Of a DNA stretch of 64,000 nt, positions 8,459-18,528 are shown one piece after another. The stretch is taken from assembly GCF_000829195.1 (NCBI RefSeq), contig NZ_AP013294.1, positions 3,483,001 through 3,547,000 on the forward strand, read 5' to 3'. Below the pieces are notes generated by a model. It had not been told where the DNA came from and did no database searches. It saw only the letters and a program-made list of their open reading frames with translations. The DNA comes from Bacillus sp. OxB-1 (lineage in GTDB: Bacteria; Bacillota; Bacilli; Bacillales_A; Planococcaceae). The position numbers and the translations under genes were made by a program. The number at the start of each line of letters is the position of its first letter. The stretch's first letter is position 1.

Positions 8459-9955
8459 ATGACTAATAATGAGAATCATTCTCAAAAAAGACTAACAACG
8501 GCAGCGGGTGCTCCAGTTGTAGATAACCAAAACTCGATGACAGCTGGACCGCGTGGACCTGTTTTATTACAAGACGTATGGTTAATTGAGAAATTGGCCC
8601 ATTTTGACCGCGAAGTGATTCCAGAGCGTCGGATGCACGCCAAAGGATCAGGAGCTTATGGGACATTTACCGTAACAAATGATATTACGAAATATACGAA
8701 AGCAAAAATTTTCTCCGAAATTGGGAAAAAGACAGATATGTTCGCCCGCTTTTCAACAGTAGCTGGAGAACGTGGTGCGGCTGACGCAGAACGAGATATC
8801 CGTGGGTTTGCACTTAAGTTTTACACAGAAGAAGGAAACTGGGATATGGTCGGCAATAATACGCCTGTCTTCTTCTTCCGGGATCCAATGCAGTTCCCTG
8901 ACTTGAACCACGCAGTCAAACGGGATCCACGGACGAATATGAGAAGTCCCAAGAACAATTGGGATTTCTGGACATCTCTTCCGGAAGCACTCCACCAAGT
9001 TACAATCATTATGAGTGAACGGGGCATTCCGAAAACATACCGTCATATGCACGGTTTCGGCAGCCACACTTATAGCATGATCAATGCTAATAATGAACGT
9101 CATTGGGTAAAATTCCACTTCCGTTCTCAACAAGGCATCGAGAACCTGACAGATGCGGAAGCGGGAGCTTTAATCGCCAATGACCGTGAAACGCATCAAC
9201 GTGATTTGTTGAACAGCATCGACAGCGGCGACTTCCCGAAATGGAAAATGTATATTCAAGTAATGACGGAAGAACAAGCTTTGAACATGCCATATAACCC
9301 GTTCGACTTGACGAAAGTTTGGTATAAAGGCGATTTCCCTCTAATCGAAGTGGGAGAGTTTGAATTGAACCGGAATCCGGATAACTACTTTGCGGAAGTC
9401 GAGCAAGCGGCATTCACTCCTGCTGCCATCGTTCCGGGAATCGGCTTCTCACCGGATAAAATGTTGCAAGCACGGTTGTTCTCCTATGGAGACGCACAAC
9501 GATACCGTCTAGGTGTAAACCACCATCAAATTCCGGTAAACGCACCGAAATGCCCGTTCCACAGTTTCCACCGCGATGGTCAAATGCGGGTAGATGGCAA
9601 CCATGGCAGCCGGACTTCATACGAACCGAATAGCTATGGCGAATGGCAAGAGCAACCAAGCTTCAAAGAGCCGCCATTGAAAATTTACGGAGATGCCGCA
9701 CATTGGGATTTCCGGGAAGATGACGACGACTATTTCACACAACCTGGTAAGCTGTTTAATTTGATGGATGACAGCCAGAAACAAGTGTTATTCGAAAACA
9801 CAGCCCGCAATATGGGTGATGCACCTGTGGAAATTAAAATCCGCCATATCAAGCATTGCTATCAAGCTGATCCGGCATATGGAGAAGGCGTTGCCAATGC
9901 GCTTGGCATTCCGATGAGTGATGTGGCAGTAGAGGCCGTAGCAGAAGTAAAATAA
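8459..9955 (+). CDS. katA: Catalase, small-subunit heme type
   Basis: A 498-residue monofunctional heme catalase, close to Staphylococcus and Bacillus KatA throughout. The distal His is H60 in [14 protein letters not shown], the distal Asn lies in GNNTPVFFF, and the proximal heme-ligating Tyr is in [14 protein letters not shown]. It degrades hydrogen peroxide in the cytoplasm. The start ATG has AGGGGG upstream. A PerR-type box covers the promoter, and a perfect Fur/PerR-like palindrome lies within the first codons. A terminator follows the stop. Confidence 0.95.
   Translation: MTNNENHSQKRLTTAAGAPVVDNQNSMTAGPRGPVLLQDVWLIEKLAHFDREVIPERRMHAKGSGAYGTFTVTNDITKYTKAKIFSEIGKKTDMFARFSTVAGERGAADAERDIRGFALKFYTEEGNWDMVGNNTPVFFFRDPMQFPDLNHAVKRDPRTNMRSPKNNWDFWTSLPEALHQVTIIMSERGIPKTYRHMHGFGSHTYSMINANNERHWVKFHFRSQQGIENLTDAEAGALIANDRETHQRDLLNSIDSGDFPKWKMYIQVMTEEQALNMPYNPFDLTKVWYKGDFPLIEVGEFELNRNPDNYFAEVEQAAFTPAAIVPGIGFSPDKMLQARLFSYGDAQRYRLGVNHHQIPVNAPKCPFHSFHRDGQMRVDGNHGSRTSYEPNSYGEWQEQPSFKEPPLKIYGDAAHWDFREDDDDYFTQPGKLFNLMDDSQKQVLFENTARNMGDAPVEIKIRHIKHCYQADPAYGEGVANALGIPMSDVAVEAVAEVK
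8470..8484. promoter_or_regulatory. Perfect 7-1-7 palindrome of Fur/PerR type inside katA
   Basis: TGAGAATCATTCTCA at 8470-8484 is a perfect inverted repeat of the 7-1-7 form used by Fur-family repressors (TGATAATNATTATCA). It begins 12 bases into katA. Family logic suggests a second operator that acts as a roadblock or binds Fur. Confidence 0.5.
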
Positions 9956-9971
9956 TAATTCTTCATTACAC

Positions 9972-10020
9972 AAATGCCGAGCACGTCGACGATTTGAACC
10001 GTCGGATGCTCGGCATTTTC
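9972..10020 (+). terminator. katA terminator
   Basis: AAATGCCGAGCA pairs with TGCTCGGCATTT, with an inner CGACG/CGTCG stem, followed by TTTTC and TTT. It lies 17 bases after the stop. Confidence 0.85.
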
Positions 10021-10053
10021 TTTATGGATACCGATTGGTTGAATTAGTTTCCG

Positions 10054-11139
10054 TCACTTCACCGCAAACACGGCAACCGATCCGCCGTTTTCATTCGTTG
10101 CCACATAAGCCGTTTTGGAATCCTCGCTCCAAGAACCCGAATACGAGATGACTGCGTTTATATCCACATGTTCCAAGATCCGTACACTATTCGTTAATTT
10201 CCCGTCCACCAGCTCTCCCATATAGACATTCGCTTTAAACTCTCCATCAACTTGGACAGGGGTACCAAACATGATCTTCTTTTCATCGGGAGACAGATTA
10301 TAAGATGGGATCCATTTGCCCTCACTGTCCTCTCCTCCTGCCACGAGAAGCTGTACTTGATCCGTTTCACGATTTAGCAGAAATATCCCATCTTGCTCAT
10401 CATAATTACCTTCGAAAAGAATTGTACCATTCTCTAAGAAATGAAAATCATTTATATTGGCGGCTTTTTCATTGAATCCTTCAATCATTTCAATAGTACC
10501 CTGATCCGTAAGTTGATATATGCCATACATGCCTTTTGTAGGACGGGCGGGAATCACTATTTTGTCACCCATCTTTTTAATATAGGATATCGAATAGTCC
10601 TCAATGGAACTCAAATCCCATGTTGTCGTTTCACCTGTATCTATTTGAATCAAGTTGACAATTTGAGCATCGGGCTTCATTTCAAATTGAAATACTTCAG
10701 TTCCTGCTGGGTTCGCAAAATACAATTGTTCGGGCGACCCACCTTCCATGGTTTTCGATTCACCCGTTTTTAGATTGTGAATCAACAACTCATCCTGTTC
10801 ATAAGATAGACCGTGACTGCCATCTTCCGAAAGCTCCCGAATTTCCACACTGGCAATCTTCGTATCTTCTTCGTATTGAATATCAAACGAATACAACTCT
10901 CCGTCCTTATTGTAATAAAGTTGTTGCCCATGAAACATGCCGAACGTAAACCGGTCACCAATTTGAACATCCTCTTGCCTGGAAAGTTCCAAGCTGCTAT
11001 CCGCCAAGGAACTTTCAAATTGTACATCTTCATTGATCACTACAGTTTTTGGACTTTGCGCATTCCCTTGCGTGGAACATCCCGCTGCCAGCAGAGTGGT
11101 TGCGGCAAGTAATGCAAGCCCCTTCCATTTTCCATTCAT
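10054..11139 (-). CDS. Lipoprotein with probable beta-propeller fold
   Basis: A 361-residue protein with a lipoprotein signal peptide (KGLALLAATTLLAAGC, lipidated Cys at about residue 21). The rest has repeated beta-strand segments and YSFD, LSPDEKKIMFG and WSEDSKTAYVATN motifs resembling TolB or WD-like propellers. The start is the ATG at 11139 behind AAAGGAGG; an upstream frame extension has neither ribosome site nor signal peptide. It follows a histidine kinase and response regulator on the same strand and may be an accessory or target of that system. The function is unknown. Confidence 0.7.
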   Translation of the reverse strand: MNGKWKGLALLAATTLLAAGCSTQGNAQSPKTVVINEDVQFESSLADSSLELSRQEDVQIGDRFTFGMFHGQQLYYNKDGELYSFDIQYEEDTKIASVEIRELSEDGSHGLSYEQDELLIHNLKTGESKTMEGGSPEQLYFANPAGTEVFQFEMKPDAQIVNLIQIDTGETTTWDLSSIEDYSISYIKKMGDKIVIPARPTKGMYGIYQLTDQGTIEMIEGFNEKAANINDFHFLENGTILFEGNYDEQDGIFLLNRETDQVQLLVAGGEDSEGKWIPSYNLSPDEKKIMFGTPVQVDGEFKANVYMGELVDGKLTNSVRILEHVDINAVISYSGSWSEDSKTAYVATNENGGSVAVFAVK

Positions 11140-11198
11140 CTTTTTTCCTCCTTTTGTTGTGCACATATACACCATACAGCTTACGTATTGCCAATTTC

Positions 11199-12662
11199 TC
11201 AACAGTTGTTGCCGTTTTGTTGCCAAGGAGGAAGATAGATGGCCGTAATGGCTTGACCCTTTTCATATTGAAATGAAATCGTCCCATCAAGACGGTCGAT
11301 GATTTCTTTGCAAATAAACAGGCCGAGCCCGCTATTGCCCTTTCCTTGTGTATGGATAAACGGATCGAAGGCATGCTCCACTATGGTTTCTGATATCGGG
11401 CGACTTGGATTGGAAACAGAAATGTTGCCGCTCCCAACCGTAACTTGAATCGGTTCGCCTGCCACGCCATGTTTGATTGCATTATCCACGGTATTTATGA
11501 ACACTTGCCTGAGTTCATCGTGATTTCCATATACTGAAAAATCATCTCCCTTACAAACGATATCCATTTGTCGACGGTGAGCCTTTAAACGCATATCTTC
11601 ACATACGCCCGCCACCAAGGGAAACATCTCAACTACTTCCCGCTTCTTCAGCTGTTGATCCACCTCATTTTTAGACAGCTCAATCAATTCGATGACCAAC
11701 CGGTTTAAGCGATCGCTTTCCGAACGAATTCGATTGGCAGCTTTTTGCAAATAAGCAGGATCATCAAAGCTCTCTGCACCAATAATCTGGGCATAGCCTG
11801 AAATGATCGCCAATGGGGTTTTCAATTCATGTGTGACATTATTAAAAAAATCGGTTCGGCTTTTTTCCAATAGAAGAATCTTTTCTTTCTCTTCTTCGAT
11901 GGTCTGGATATGTCGTTCGATGTCACGCTGCATCTCGTTGAAACTAGTAGCCAGGTCCTCCAGTTCATCTCCCGTTTTCACTTGAACCTTAACATGATAA
12001 TCACCCGCCGATACGTTTCGAGTCGCCTTTGTCAATTGAACTAGCGGTTTGATAATTTGACTTGTGAGCAGGAGGGAAATGAGAAACACTCCTAAAAATA
12101 GACCGATGACCAAAAGGGTGAAGCTTTGCAGCACTTTTTCGTTTCGGGCAAATAAATTCGTATAATCTCCTGTAAACTGAAATACACCATAAAATTCATT
12201 ATGTAAATATAAAGGATAGGAAAAGAAAATAAGGTTTCCTTCCTCTACATCCAACCGTGTAAACGCTGCCTTGTTCTGGTAGGCCGCATCGATTTCTGGA
12301 AATTTCCTTCCCGTACTTTCCAGCTGATATTCCAATAAAATCGGCTGTTCCATGGGAACGGCTTCATATAAAAAATGACCTTCCTTATCGTATAACGCCA
12401 CACTTTGTTTATGGAGCTTACTTAATTCCTGAGCGATAATTCCACCAAACTCTTGAAAAAGATCCTCTTTTGGGGGCGAATGAAGCATGAACTGCTTGAC
12501 GTATTCCCTCGTCGTATGCTGTAGATTAGTTAATTCATTCTCAACCGCCGCCATACTGTTTTCCTCTAACGAATCCTTCAAAACCTGGTATACAACCACA
12601 GCCGCCAACGAGAAAAGGATAATGTATCCGACCATGAATTTTTTTCGGATAGTCCATTTCAT
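11199..12662 (-). CDS. Sensor histidine kinase
   Basis: A 487-residue membrane kinase. TM1 lies at about residues 8-28, an extracellular sensor at 30-165, TM2 at about 170-195, then HAMP. The HisKA domain has its phosphoacceptor His in NNVTHELKTPLAII, and the HATPase has N (DNAIKHG) and G boxes (GKGNSGLGLFI). It overlaps nothing and starts four bases after the response-regulator gene, so the two form one operon. The signal is unknown; the downstream lipoprotein may be linked to an envelope cue. Confidence 0.9.
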   Translation of the reverse strand: MKWTIRKKFMVGYIILFSLAAVVVYQVLKDSLEENSMAAVENELTNLQHTTREYVKQFMLHSPPKEDLFQEFGGIIAQELSKLHKQSVALYDKEGHFLYEAVPMEQPILLEYQLESTGRKFPEIDAAYQNKAAFTRLDVEEGNLIFFSYPLYLHNEFYGVFQFTGDYTNLFARNEKVLQSFTLLVIGLFLGVFLISLLLTSQIIKPLVQLTKATRNVSAGDYHVKVQVKTGDELEDLATSFNEMQRDIERHIQTIEEEKEKILLLEKSRTDFFNNVTHELKTPLAIISGYAQIIGAESFDDPAYLQKAANRIRSESDRLNRLVIELIELSKNEVDQQLKKREVVEMFPLVAGVCEDMRLKAHRRQMDIVCKGDDFSVYGNHDELRQVFINTVDNAIKHGVAGEPIQVTVGSGNISVSNPSRPISETIVEHAFDPFIHTQGKGNSGLGLFICKEIIDRLDGTISFQYEKGQAITAIYLPPWQQNGNNC

Positions 12663-12666
12663 TTTC

Positions 12667-13365
12667 CTACTCCCCCTTCATCTTATAACCGACTCCGAAT
12701 ACCGTTTCGATGACGGATGGCAAAGAGGGGTCGTCCAGCTTTTTCCGGATCCGCTGGACATGGACATCGACCGTTCTCAAATCTCCGGCATAGTCAAAAT
12801 CCCAAACCGTATCGAGGATTTCTTCCCTTGAGAAAACTCTATTTTTATGTTGGGCAAACAGCAATAGCAATTCATATTCCTTTGGCTTCAATGCGACCAC
12901 TTCTTCCTCTTTTCGAACGGTATGCGAACGCGGTTCTATACTTACTTTCTCGTTCACTCGCAAATAGGACGTTGTGGAACTGGCAGCGCGCCGCAACAAT
13001 ACTTTGATACGGATGAGCACTTCGCGGATATCAAAAGGCTTTGTCATATAATCATCCGCACCCAGTTCGAGGCCGAGGACTTTATCGACGATATCATCCC
13101 GTGCAGTCAGCATGAGAATCGGGACAGAGCTTATCGCTATCAGTTGCTTGCAGATGTCAAAACCGCTTTGATCCGGCAACATCACATCGAGAATCACAAC
13201 ATCCGGATGCACCCCTTCAAATAAGCGAATCCCTTCTTCTCCCGTTGCTGCACCGTGCACCCGGTACCCTTCCTTGCGTAAGGCGTAGGACAGAATATCC
13301 AAGATGGAGTCTTCGTCTTCTATAATTAAAACTGTTTTATTTTCTTTGATTGACAAGCAGTTCAC
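12667..13365 (-). CDS. OmpR/PhoB-family response regulator
   Basis: A 232-residue regulator. The receiver domain spans about residues 10-125, with acidic pair ED in IIEDEDS, phosphoacceptor Asp in VVILDVMLPD, and K in DYMTKPFD. A winged-helix DNA-binding domain covers about 140-230 (PKEYELLLLFAQ, DVHVQRIRKKL). It is partner to the kinase directly downstream. The frame begins with GTG at 13365; a TTG three codons later is an alternative. Confidence 0.9.
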   Translation of the reverse strand: MNCLSIKENKTVLIIEDEDSILDILSYALRKEGYRVHGAATGEEGIRLFEGVHPDVVILDVMLPDQSGFDICKQLIAISSVPILMLTARDDIVDKVLGLELGADDYMTKPFDIREVLIRIKVLLRRAASSTTSYLRVNEKVSIEPRSHTVRKEEEVVALKPKEYELLLLFAQHKNRVFSREEILDTVWDFDYAGDLRTVDVHVQRIRKKLDDPSLPSVIETVFGVGYKMKGE

Positions 13366-13505
13366 TTCCCATTTCCTCTGTATGGTGAATGTTGTTCATT
13401 ATACTAAAAGGTTGTTGCCAAATTGTTGCTTTGTCATGAATAATCCTTCTTCCTTTTTCACAGCTTGTGATGGAGAACGATTAGTGAAGAAAGCGAGGAT
13501 GTAGA

Positions 13506-13820
13506 TTGGCTGAAGTTATTACACGTTCCAGGTTGCAAAAAGCCGGACTTCTATTATTGATATTAGCAGTTTTTGATGCGCTGGTGACAGACATCGGCAT
13601 ACGGCATGCCCACATCGAGGAAGCCAACCCTCTCATGCGTTTTGTCTACGAACAACATATCGTTTACTTCTACAGCATCAAAATCGGGCTTCCGCTTGTC
13701 CTTCTGCACCTCCTGCAATCCATCAAGCCAAAACGGTTATGGACCATTCTCATGGGCGGCGCGCTTATTCTTTATTTACTAGTCTCGGGTCTTCACCTCT
13801 ATTGGATCACTCACGTATAA
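13506..13820 (+). CDS. DUF5658-type small membrane protein
   Basis: A 104-residue protein with three membrane helices (about residues 13-29, 50-68 and 79-100). The loop after the first carries D-A-L-V-T-D and EANPLMRFVYE, the pattern of the DUF5658 family. The start is a TTG at 13506 with AGGA nine bases upstream. The function is unknown. A terminator shared with the convergent HemAT gene follows. Confidence 0.6.
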   Translation: MAEVITRSRLQKAGLLLLILAVFDALVTDIGIRHAHIEEANPLMRFVYEQHIVYFYSIKIGLPLVLLHLLQSIKPKRLWTILMGGALILYLLVSGLHLYWITHV

Positions 13821-13821
13821 G

Positions 13822-13862
13822 AAAAGACCAAGTCCCTGGTAACGCGGGACTTGGTCTTTTTC
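13822..13862. terminator. Bidirectional terminator
   Basis: AAAGACCAAGTCCC pairs with GGGACTTGGTCTTT around a short loop, with A and T runs on both sides. It lies between convergent genes. Confidence 0.9.
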
Positions 13863-15168
13863 ATAAGTCTTCCATTGTCTGAATCAGCCCATCCGACGAA
13901 TGGGCTAATGTATCGATAACCTCATTCAGTTCCTGTAAAATCTGCGATATTATTTGGATTTCTTCATTGGATTGCCCGCTTTGCTGCTGGATTCCGGAAA
14001 CCGCGTCCGCAATTTCCCGGAACGATCCCGAAATACGGACTGTATTTTCCGCGCTGCCTTGGATCAATCCATTCATCTCTGTCACAGACTCCGTCATTTC
14101 CGCAATTTTTTCATCCGTCTGCTGAATAAGGCCCGTAACGCCTCCAATGGCATTTTTCGTCTCTTCGGACAGCTTGCGGACTTCCGATGCGACGACTGCA
14201 AATCCAGCTCCCTGCTCCCCTGCCCGAGCCGCTTCGATGGCGGCGTTCAACGCAAGCAAGTTCGTCTGGTTTGCGATAGTGGTCACGATGTTGACGATTT
14301 CCCGGATTTGCCCGGACGATGTTTGAAGTTCAGCCATTTTGCTTCCCAATTGGCGAATGCTCGATTGCACCGCGTCCATCTGTTTCGTCTGTTCAGCAAT
14401 CAATTCATTTCCGAACTTGGACTTTTGCTCCGTTTCCGTCACAAACGCCAGATTATGGGCTGTGAAATTTTTTATCGACGCCGCTTGGGTGGCCAATTGC
14501 TCCACGGAAGCACTCGTCTCTTCACTGACTGACGCAAGGCCCTGCGCCGTCTCGATCACTTCCTGTTTAACGCCCATTTTGATATCTTGCTCTTTTTGCC
14601 GGAGTAGGGCCTGCTCCTCTTCAAATGCCTCCAGCACCAATTGCTGTTCAAAGTTGAGAATTTTATGGAACGCCACGAGCACTTTATGCTTTTGCTCCGA
14701 TGGAATTGACAACGTCTTCACAAACTCCGAAAACTCGTAAAACAGCGGTTCAAATGAACCCATATACCATTTCGGCTCCAAGCCGACATGGACATGGACA
14801 CGGGCAATCGTTTTTCGTTGTCTTAAATAATCAGCATCGATCCGCCCTTCAAACATTTCCATCAAATGCTTTTGCAGTGTCACTTTAAGTCGATCGACCG
14901 TGCTGTTCTTCGCGATGATTTCCATGAGGGAAGGTTCGACTTCCAACGCCTTATAAAACGCGTTCACTGCTGACTTGGCCATCGGCTCGATATAAGGTTT
15001 CATGTTCTTTAACAAGCCCAGATCCTTCGTCGTCAAATGGATCAATGTCAGTTGTTTCTGTACTTCGGGAAATTCCCCTACGTCGATAATGCCCGCCGTG
15101 GATTCGGAAAGGTCGGGAATCGCTGTCAGTCCATCAGTTGGGGTCGACCTCCGTAAATAACGTACCAT
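13861..15168 (-). CDS. hemAT: Globin-coupled aerotaxis transducer (HemAT)
   Basis: A 435-residue soluble chemoreceptor. Residues about 30-195 form a globin sensor with the HemAT signature [15 protein letters not shown] containing the proximal heme His. The C-terminal half is a signalling domain with [19 protein letters not shown]. HemAT binds O2 at heme and signals to CheA for aerotaxis. There are no membrane helices, as expected. The start is the ATG at 15168 behind AAGGGAGG; an in-frame TTG nine codons upstream lacks support. Confidence 0.92.
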   Translation of the reverse strand: MVRYLRRSTPTDGLTAIPDLSESTAGIIDVGEFPEVQKQLTLIHLTTKDLGLLKNMKPYIEPMAKSAVNAFYKALEVEPSLMEIIAKNSTVDRLKVTLQKHLMEMFEGRIDADYLRQRKTIARVHVHVGLEPKWYMGSFEPLFYEFSEFVKTLSIPSEQKHKVLVAFHKILNFEQQLVLEAFEEEQALLRQKEQDIKMGVKQEVIETAQGLASVSEETSASVEQLATQAASIKNFTAHNLAFVTETEQKSKFGNELIAEQTKQMDAVQSSIRQLGSKMAELQTSSGQIREIVNIVTTIANQTNLLALNAAIEAARAGEQGAGFAVVASEVRKLSEETKNAIGGVTGLIQQTDEKIAEMTESVTEMNGLIQGSAENTVRISGSFREIADAVSGIQQQSGQSNEEIQIISQILQELNEVIDTLAHSSDGLIQTMEDL

Positions 15169-15535
15169 TGCTTTTTGCCTCCCTTTTCCGTACAATCTTA
15201 GATGTTTCCGCTCTATGTATATCTTGACTAATTTTACTCAATGTGGAACTTTTTTCAATAGTAATTTCTATCCACTTCGAATAATAAAAATAACTCTTCA
15301 AAAACACCTCTTAATTCCCTTGTAATAGTAGCCTCGTTGGTAAAATCTCCTTTGTTAGTATTTTCTTATTTTATTAATTATGATAAAGTTAAAGAGTTTT
15401 AGGACGTGAACAGGTTGTCATTAAAATGAACCCCTCTGACCGGATTGCTGTTCCTGGCGGTTGCTTCCCGCGCAATCCGATACGTGTAAAGCATTTTTTA
15501 ATTCATCATAATAAAATTTGTGGAGTTGAACCGCT
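15169..15535. other. Intergenic region with a leader hairpin before the AEC transporter gene
   Basis: This is an AT-rich stretch. A perfect 8-bp stem, CGGATTGC (15441-15448) with GCAATCCG (15472-15479), is followed by a T run at 15492-15498, so the transcript toward the AEC gene could be attenuated. No known riboswitch class was recognised and no gene is visible. Confidence 0.4.
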
Positions 15536-16444
15536 TTGGAATTACTGCTGATCATTTTACCGGTATTTCTTATTTTCGCAGCGGGGTATGTCGGCCAAAA
15601 GCTCATAGGGTTTGATATTAAAACGATATCTACTATGGCATTGTACCTGATGTCCCCCTTTCTTGCATTCCGGACGTTCTATGTGAATGAAATTACAATG
15701 GATTATTTCTATATCATCCTCTTCTGCCTACTCTTGATGGGAGGCCTTTTTATCGCTGTCTGGGTGACATCCCGTTTGATGAGAGCGACTCGCCCCCAAT
15801 TTTCCGCAATCATTCTCGGAGCAGTCTTTATGAACAGCGGCAACTACGGGGCGCCGGTTGTTTTATTCGCTTTAGGGGCAATTGGATTCGACTACGCGGT
15901 CATCATGATGGTGTTCCAGACAGTTTTGATGAATAGTTTCGGCATATTCTTCGCGTCGCTGGGGGGATCTGAGAAAGCATCCATTCACGATTCAATCCAG
16001 CGGGTCATCCGCATGCCCGTCCTGTATGCAGCCATTGTCGGCGTCGCCCTGCAATTGCTCCATGTGCCGATCTCTTCATCCCTAATGGAAGGCATCAGTC
16101 TGATTGCGGACGCTTCGATCCCGACCGTCATGCTCGTCCTCGGCATGCAGTTGGCGGTCATTACCCGGAAACGCGTTGCGTATCGGTACGTCACTGCAAC
16201 TGTCATTATCCGGATGTTCCTGTCTCCGGCAATTGCGGCGGTAATTGTACTATTCTTACCAGTCAGCGATTTGTTGAAAACCGTGCTCATTATCCAATCT
16301 GCCATGCCTGCTGCCGCCAACACGACAATGTTCGCCTTGCAATTCGGGACGGAACCGGACTTGGTGTCCTTTACGACACTCATCACGACACTGCTAAGCT
16401 TGCTCACCATTCCAATCGTCCTGCTGCTATTAGGGATCGGATGA
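15536..16444 (+). CDS. AEC-family (auxin efflux carrier-like) transporter
   Basis: A 302-residue protein with about ten membrane helices in two halves. Hallmarks are FMNSGNYGAPVVLFALG in the fourth to fifth helix and MLVLGMQLA, then SAMPAAANTTMFA near the end. Bacterial AEC carriers move organic acids such as malate or malonate. The start is a TTG at 15536 with GGAG upstream. It lies 40 bases from an EamA gene on the same strand, probably cotranscribed. Confidence 0.85.
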   Translation: MELLLIILPVFLIFAAGYVGQKLIGFDIKTISTMALYLMSPFLAFRTFYVNEITMDYFYIILFCLLLMGGLFIAVWVTSRLMRATRPQFSAIILGAVFMNSGNYGAPVVLFALGAIGFDYAVIMMVFQTVLMNSFGIFFASLGGSEKASIHDSIQRVIRMPVLYAAIVGVALQLLHVPISSSLMEGISLIADASIPTVMLVLGMQLAVITRKRVAYRYVTATVIIRMFLSPAIAAVIVLFLPVSDLLKTVLIIQSAMPAAANTTMFALQFGTEPDLVSFTTLITTLLSLLTIPIVLLLLGIG

Positions 16445-16484
16445 AGGGAATGCTGTTTCATCGCAAAGAAAGGGGATTTTTACG

Positions 16485-17390
16485 TTGAATAAAATTCCAC
16501 CGTTCGTCCTGCTCGTGTTCGCCACGATTTTATGGGGCGGCAATTTTGTCATCGGCCGCGGAATCGCAAGTGAATTGCCGCCTTTCACCTTATCGTTCCT
16601 AAGGTGGTGCACGGCATTCCTCGTGTTTCTGCCTATCGCTTGGCTCCCTTTGAAACGGGAATGGCGACAGCTCAAGGAGCATTGGCGTACGGTCATTTTC
16701 ATGGCCATCACAGGGGTTGCCAGTTTTAATACGCTCATTTACGTCGCGCTTCACCATACGACGTCCATCAACGCATCGCTGATGAATACGTCGACGCCGA
16801 TCATTATATACATATTATCTTTCGTCTTTTTAAAAGAGAAGTTAACGCGCAATCAGCTGATCGGCACATTGATCTCGTTGCTTGGCGTCCTGTTCATCAT
16901 TTCCAAAGGCTCTTTTGAAAGTCTTCTACAATTTTCATTCAACCAAGGCGACTTGATTGTCATCATTGCGGTCATTTGCTGGGCAATCTACTCATTGCTT
17001 GTGAAACAGTATGCGATGCGGCTCCCAAGCAGTCCGACCTTTTTAGTGAGCATCTTCCTCGGAATCATCATGCTGCTGCCCTTCTACCTGTATGAAACGA
17101 TGAACCCCGACATCCACATCACATGGTCGATGAATTCCATCGGGGCGATTTTATATACGGGGATTCTCGCTTCGATTGCCGCGTTCGTCTGCTGGAATAC
17201 GGGCGTAATCCGGCTCGGGGCGAATAAAGCAGGCATCTACTTGAATTTCATTCCCGTGTTCGCCACACTATTTGCGGTACTGTTCATCGGGGAGTCGCTG
17301 CAAGTATTCCAGGTGATCGGTGGCCTGTTCGTCATTTTAGGTGTGTTTCTGACAACACGGGCACCCCGCTTGCGGACAAGTGACGGCTGA
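16485..17390 (+). CDS. EamA/DMT-superfamily transporter
   Basis: A 301-residue protein with ten predicted helices in two EamA repeats (about residues 5-140 and 155-290). It opens with LWGGNFVIGRGIA, and both repeats end in a PxxA-type pattern. Such proteins export metabolites or amino acids; the substrate is unknown. The TTG start at 16485 sits behind AAAGGGG. Confidence 0.85.
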   Translation: MNKIPPFVLLVFATILWGGNFVIGRGIASELPPFTLSFLRWCTAFLVFLPIAWLPLKREWRQLKEHWRTVIFMAITGVASFNTLIYVALHHTTSINASLMNTSTPIIIYILSFVFLKEKLTRNQLIGTLISLLGVLFIISKGSFESLLQFSFNQGDLIVIIAVICWAIYSLLVKQYAMRLPSSPTFLVSIFLGIIMLLPFYLYETMNPDIHITWSMNSIGAILYTGILASIAAFVCWNTGVIRLGANKAGIYLNFIPVFATLFAVLFIGESLQVFQVIGGLFVILGVFLTTRAPRLRTSDG

Positions 17391-17449
17391 CTTTTCTGGC
17401 ATTTATCGGTATGATAAAGAGAGTGATGACTAAAGGGGGAACTATCCAT

Positions 17450-18445
17450 ATGACGATTTCATTTGAAGCGAAAGAGGAGTTTTTCACATTCCATGATCCG
17501 ATGCAGGACGGGAAGTTAATCGACCGGAAAACGGAAGTCCGGTTCGATCCGTTGACTGGAGAAACGTCCCGCATCATCTTCGATCCGGGTGCGCCGTTTT
17601 CACCGCCCGATTACGAAGCACTCGGCAAGGAAACGGAAGGAGCAAAATGTCCGTTTTGCCCGGAGAACGTAGGGTCCTTCACACCTAAATTTCCGGAGGA
17701 GTTGGTCGAAGGCGGAAGATTGACCATCAATGAAGCGGTCGCTTTCCCGAACCTTTTTCCATACAGCAAACATAATGCTGTCGTCAGGATGTGCGATCAG
17801 CATTACGTGAAATTGGACGAGTTCACCATTCCGATCATTTCAGATGCTTTCTCCGCAGCGCTTGCCTATTTGAATAAAGTCGCGGAATCAGACCCGGACA
17901 CGAAATATGCGTCCATCAACTGGAACTACCTCCCTCCGTCGGGCGGCAGTATTTTGCACCCGCATATCCATGTGCTCGCTTCCGAACATCCGACGAATTA
18001 TCAGCGGATTATGAAGAACGGTGAAAACCGCTTGGCAGCTTTGGTGGAAGTAGAACAGGAGCGGAACGAACGCTGGATCGGCAAAGTGGGATCGATTAGT
18101 TGGGTGCATGCCTATGCACCGAAAAGCCACTGTGATTTCATCGGCGTATTCGACGCCGCTTCCATCCGGGAGTTAAATGAGCAATCATGGACAGACTTGG
18201 CAGAAAGCGTTACCCGGTTCTTCAAATATTATGGGCAAGTGGGGCTCGCCAGCTTCAACTTGGGGCTTTTCATTCCAATGACAGCTGATGGAAACGAACG
18301 GGTCCATGTCCGCATGATTCCGCGGATGACGACGGGCATGCTAGAAACGAGTGATATGAACGTGTTCAACTACTTGCATCAGGAACCACTCTGTTTGAAA
18401 GTTCCCGAAGAAGTGACAAAAGACGTCGCGGTTTATATCAACTGA
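17450..18445 (+). CDS. GalT-like nucleotidyltransferase of the HIT superfamily
   Basis: A 331-residue protein. It has a zinc-type CPFC pair (C67, C70) and a PFPNLFPY-like segment (AFPNLFPYSKHN) as in galactose-1-phosphate uridylyltransferase. Its active-site motif is HPHIH at 170-174, where GalT has HPHGQ. The first His is the nucleophile position of GalT; HxHxH is typical of HIT hydrolases and adenylyltransferases. No galK or galE lies nearby, so the substrate may not be galactose. The ATG at 17450 follows AAAGGGGG; an upstream in-frame extension is not supported. Confidence 0.65.
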   Translation: MTISFEAKEEFFTFHDPMQDGKLIDRKTEVRFDPLTGETSRIIFDPGAPFSPPDYEALGKETEGAKCPFCPENVGSFTPKFPEELVEGGRLTINEAVAFPNLFPYSKHNAVVRMCDQHYVKLDEFTIPIISDAFSAALAYLNKVAESDPDTKYASINWNYLPPSGGSILHPHIHVLASEHPTNYQRIMKNGENRLAALVEVEQERNERWIGKVGSISWVHAYAPKSHCDFIGVFDAASIRELNEQSWTDLAESVTRFFKYYGQVGLASFNLGLFIPMTADGNERVHVRMIPRMTTGMLETSDMNVFNYLHQEPLCLKVPEEVTKDVAVYIN

Positions 18446-18458
18446 GGCAGGGAAAGTG

Positions 18459-18500
18459 AAATGGCATACTCCATCACAAGATGATGGGTATGCCATTTTC
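18459..18500 (+). terminator. Terminator after the GalT-like gene
   Basis: AAATGGCATAC pairs with GTATGCCATTT, followed by TC and AT-rich sequence. Confidence 0.7.
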
Positions 18501-18528
18501 ATGTAATAGGCGAAAGGAGAAGTGAGCC

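Noticed and set aside
8471..9659. Long antisense frames across katA
   Set aside because: katA has full family similarity and ribosome site; the antisense frames have neither and follow its codon pattern.
11140..11226. N-terminal extension of the lipoprotein gene
   Set aside because: It would bury the lipoprotein signal peptide; the AAAGGAGG-linked ATG at 11139 is correct.
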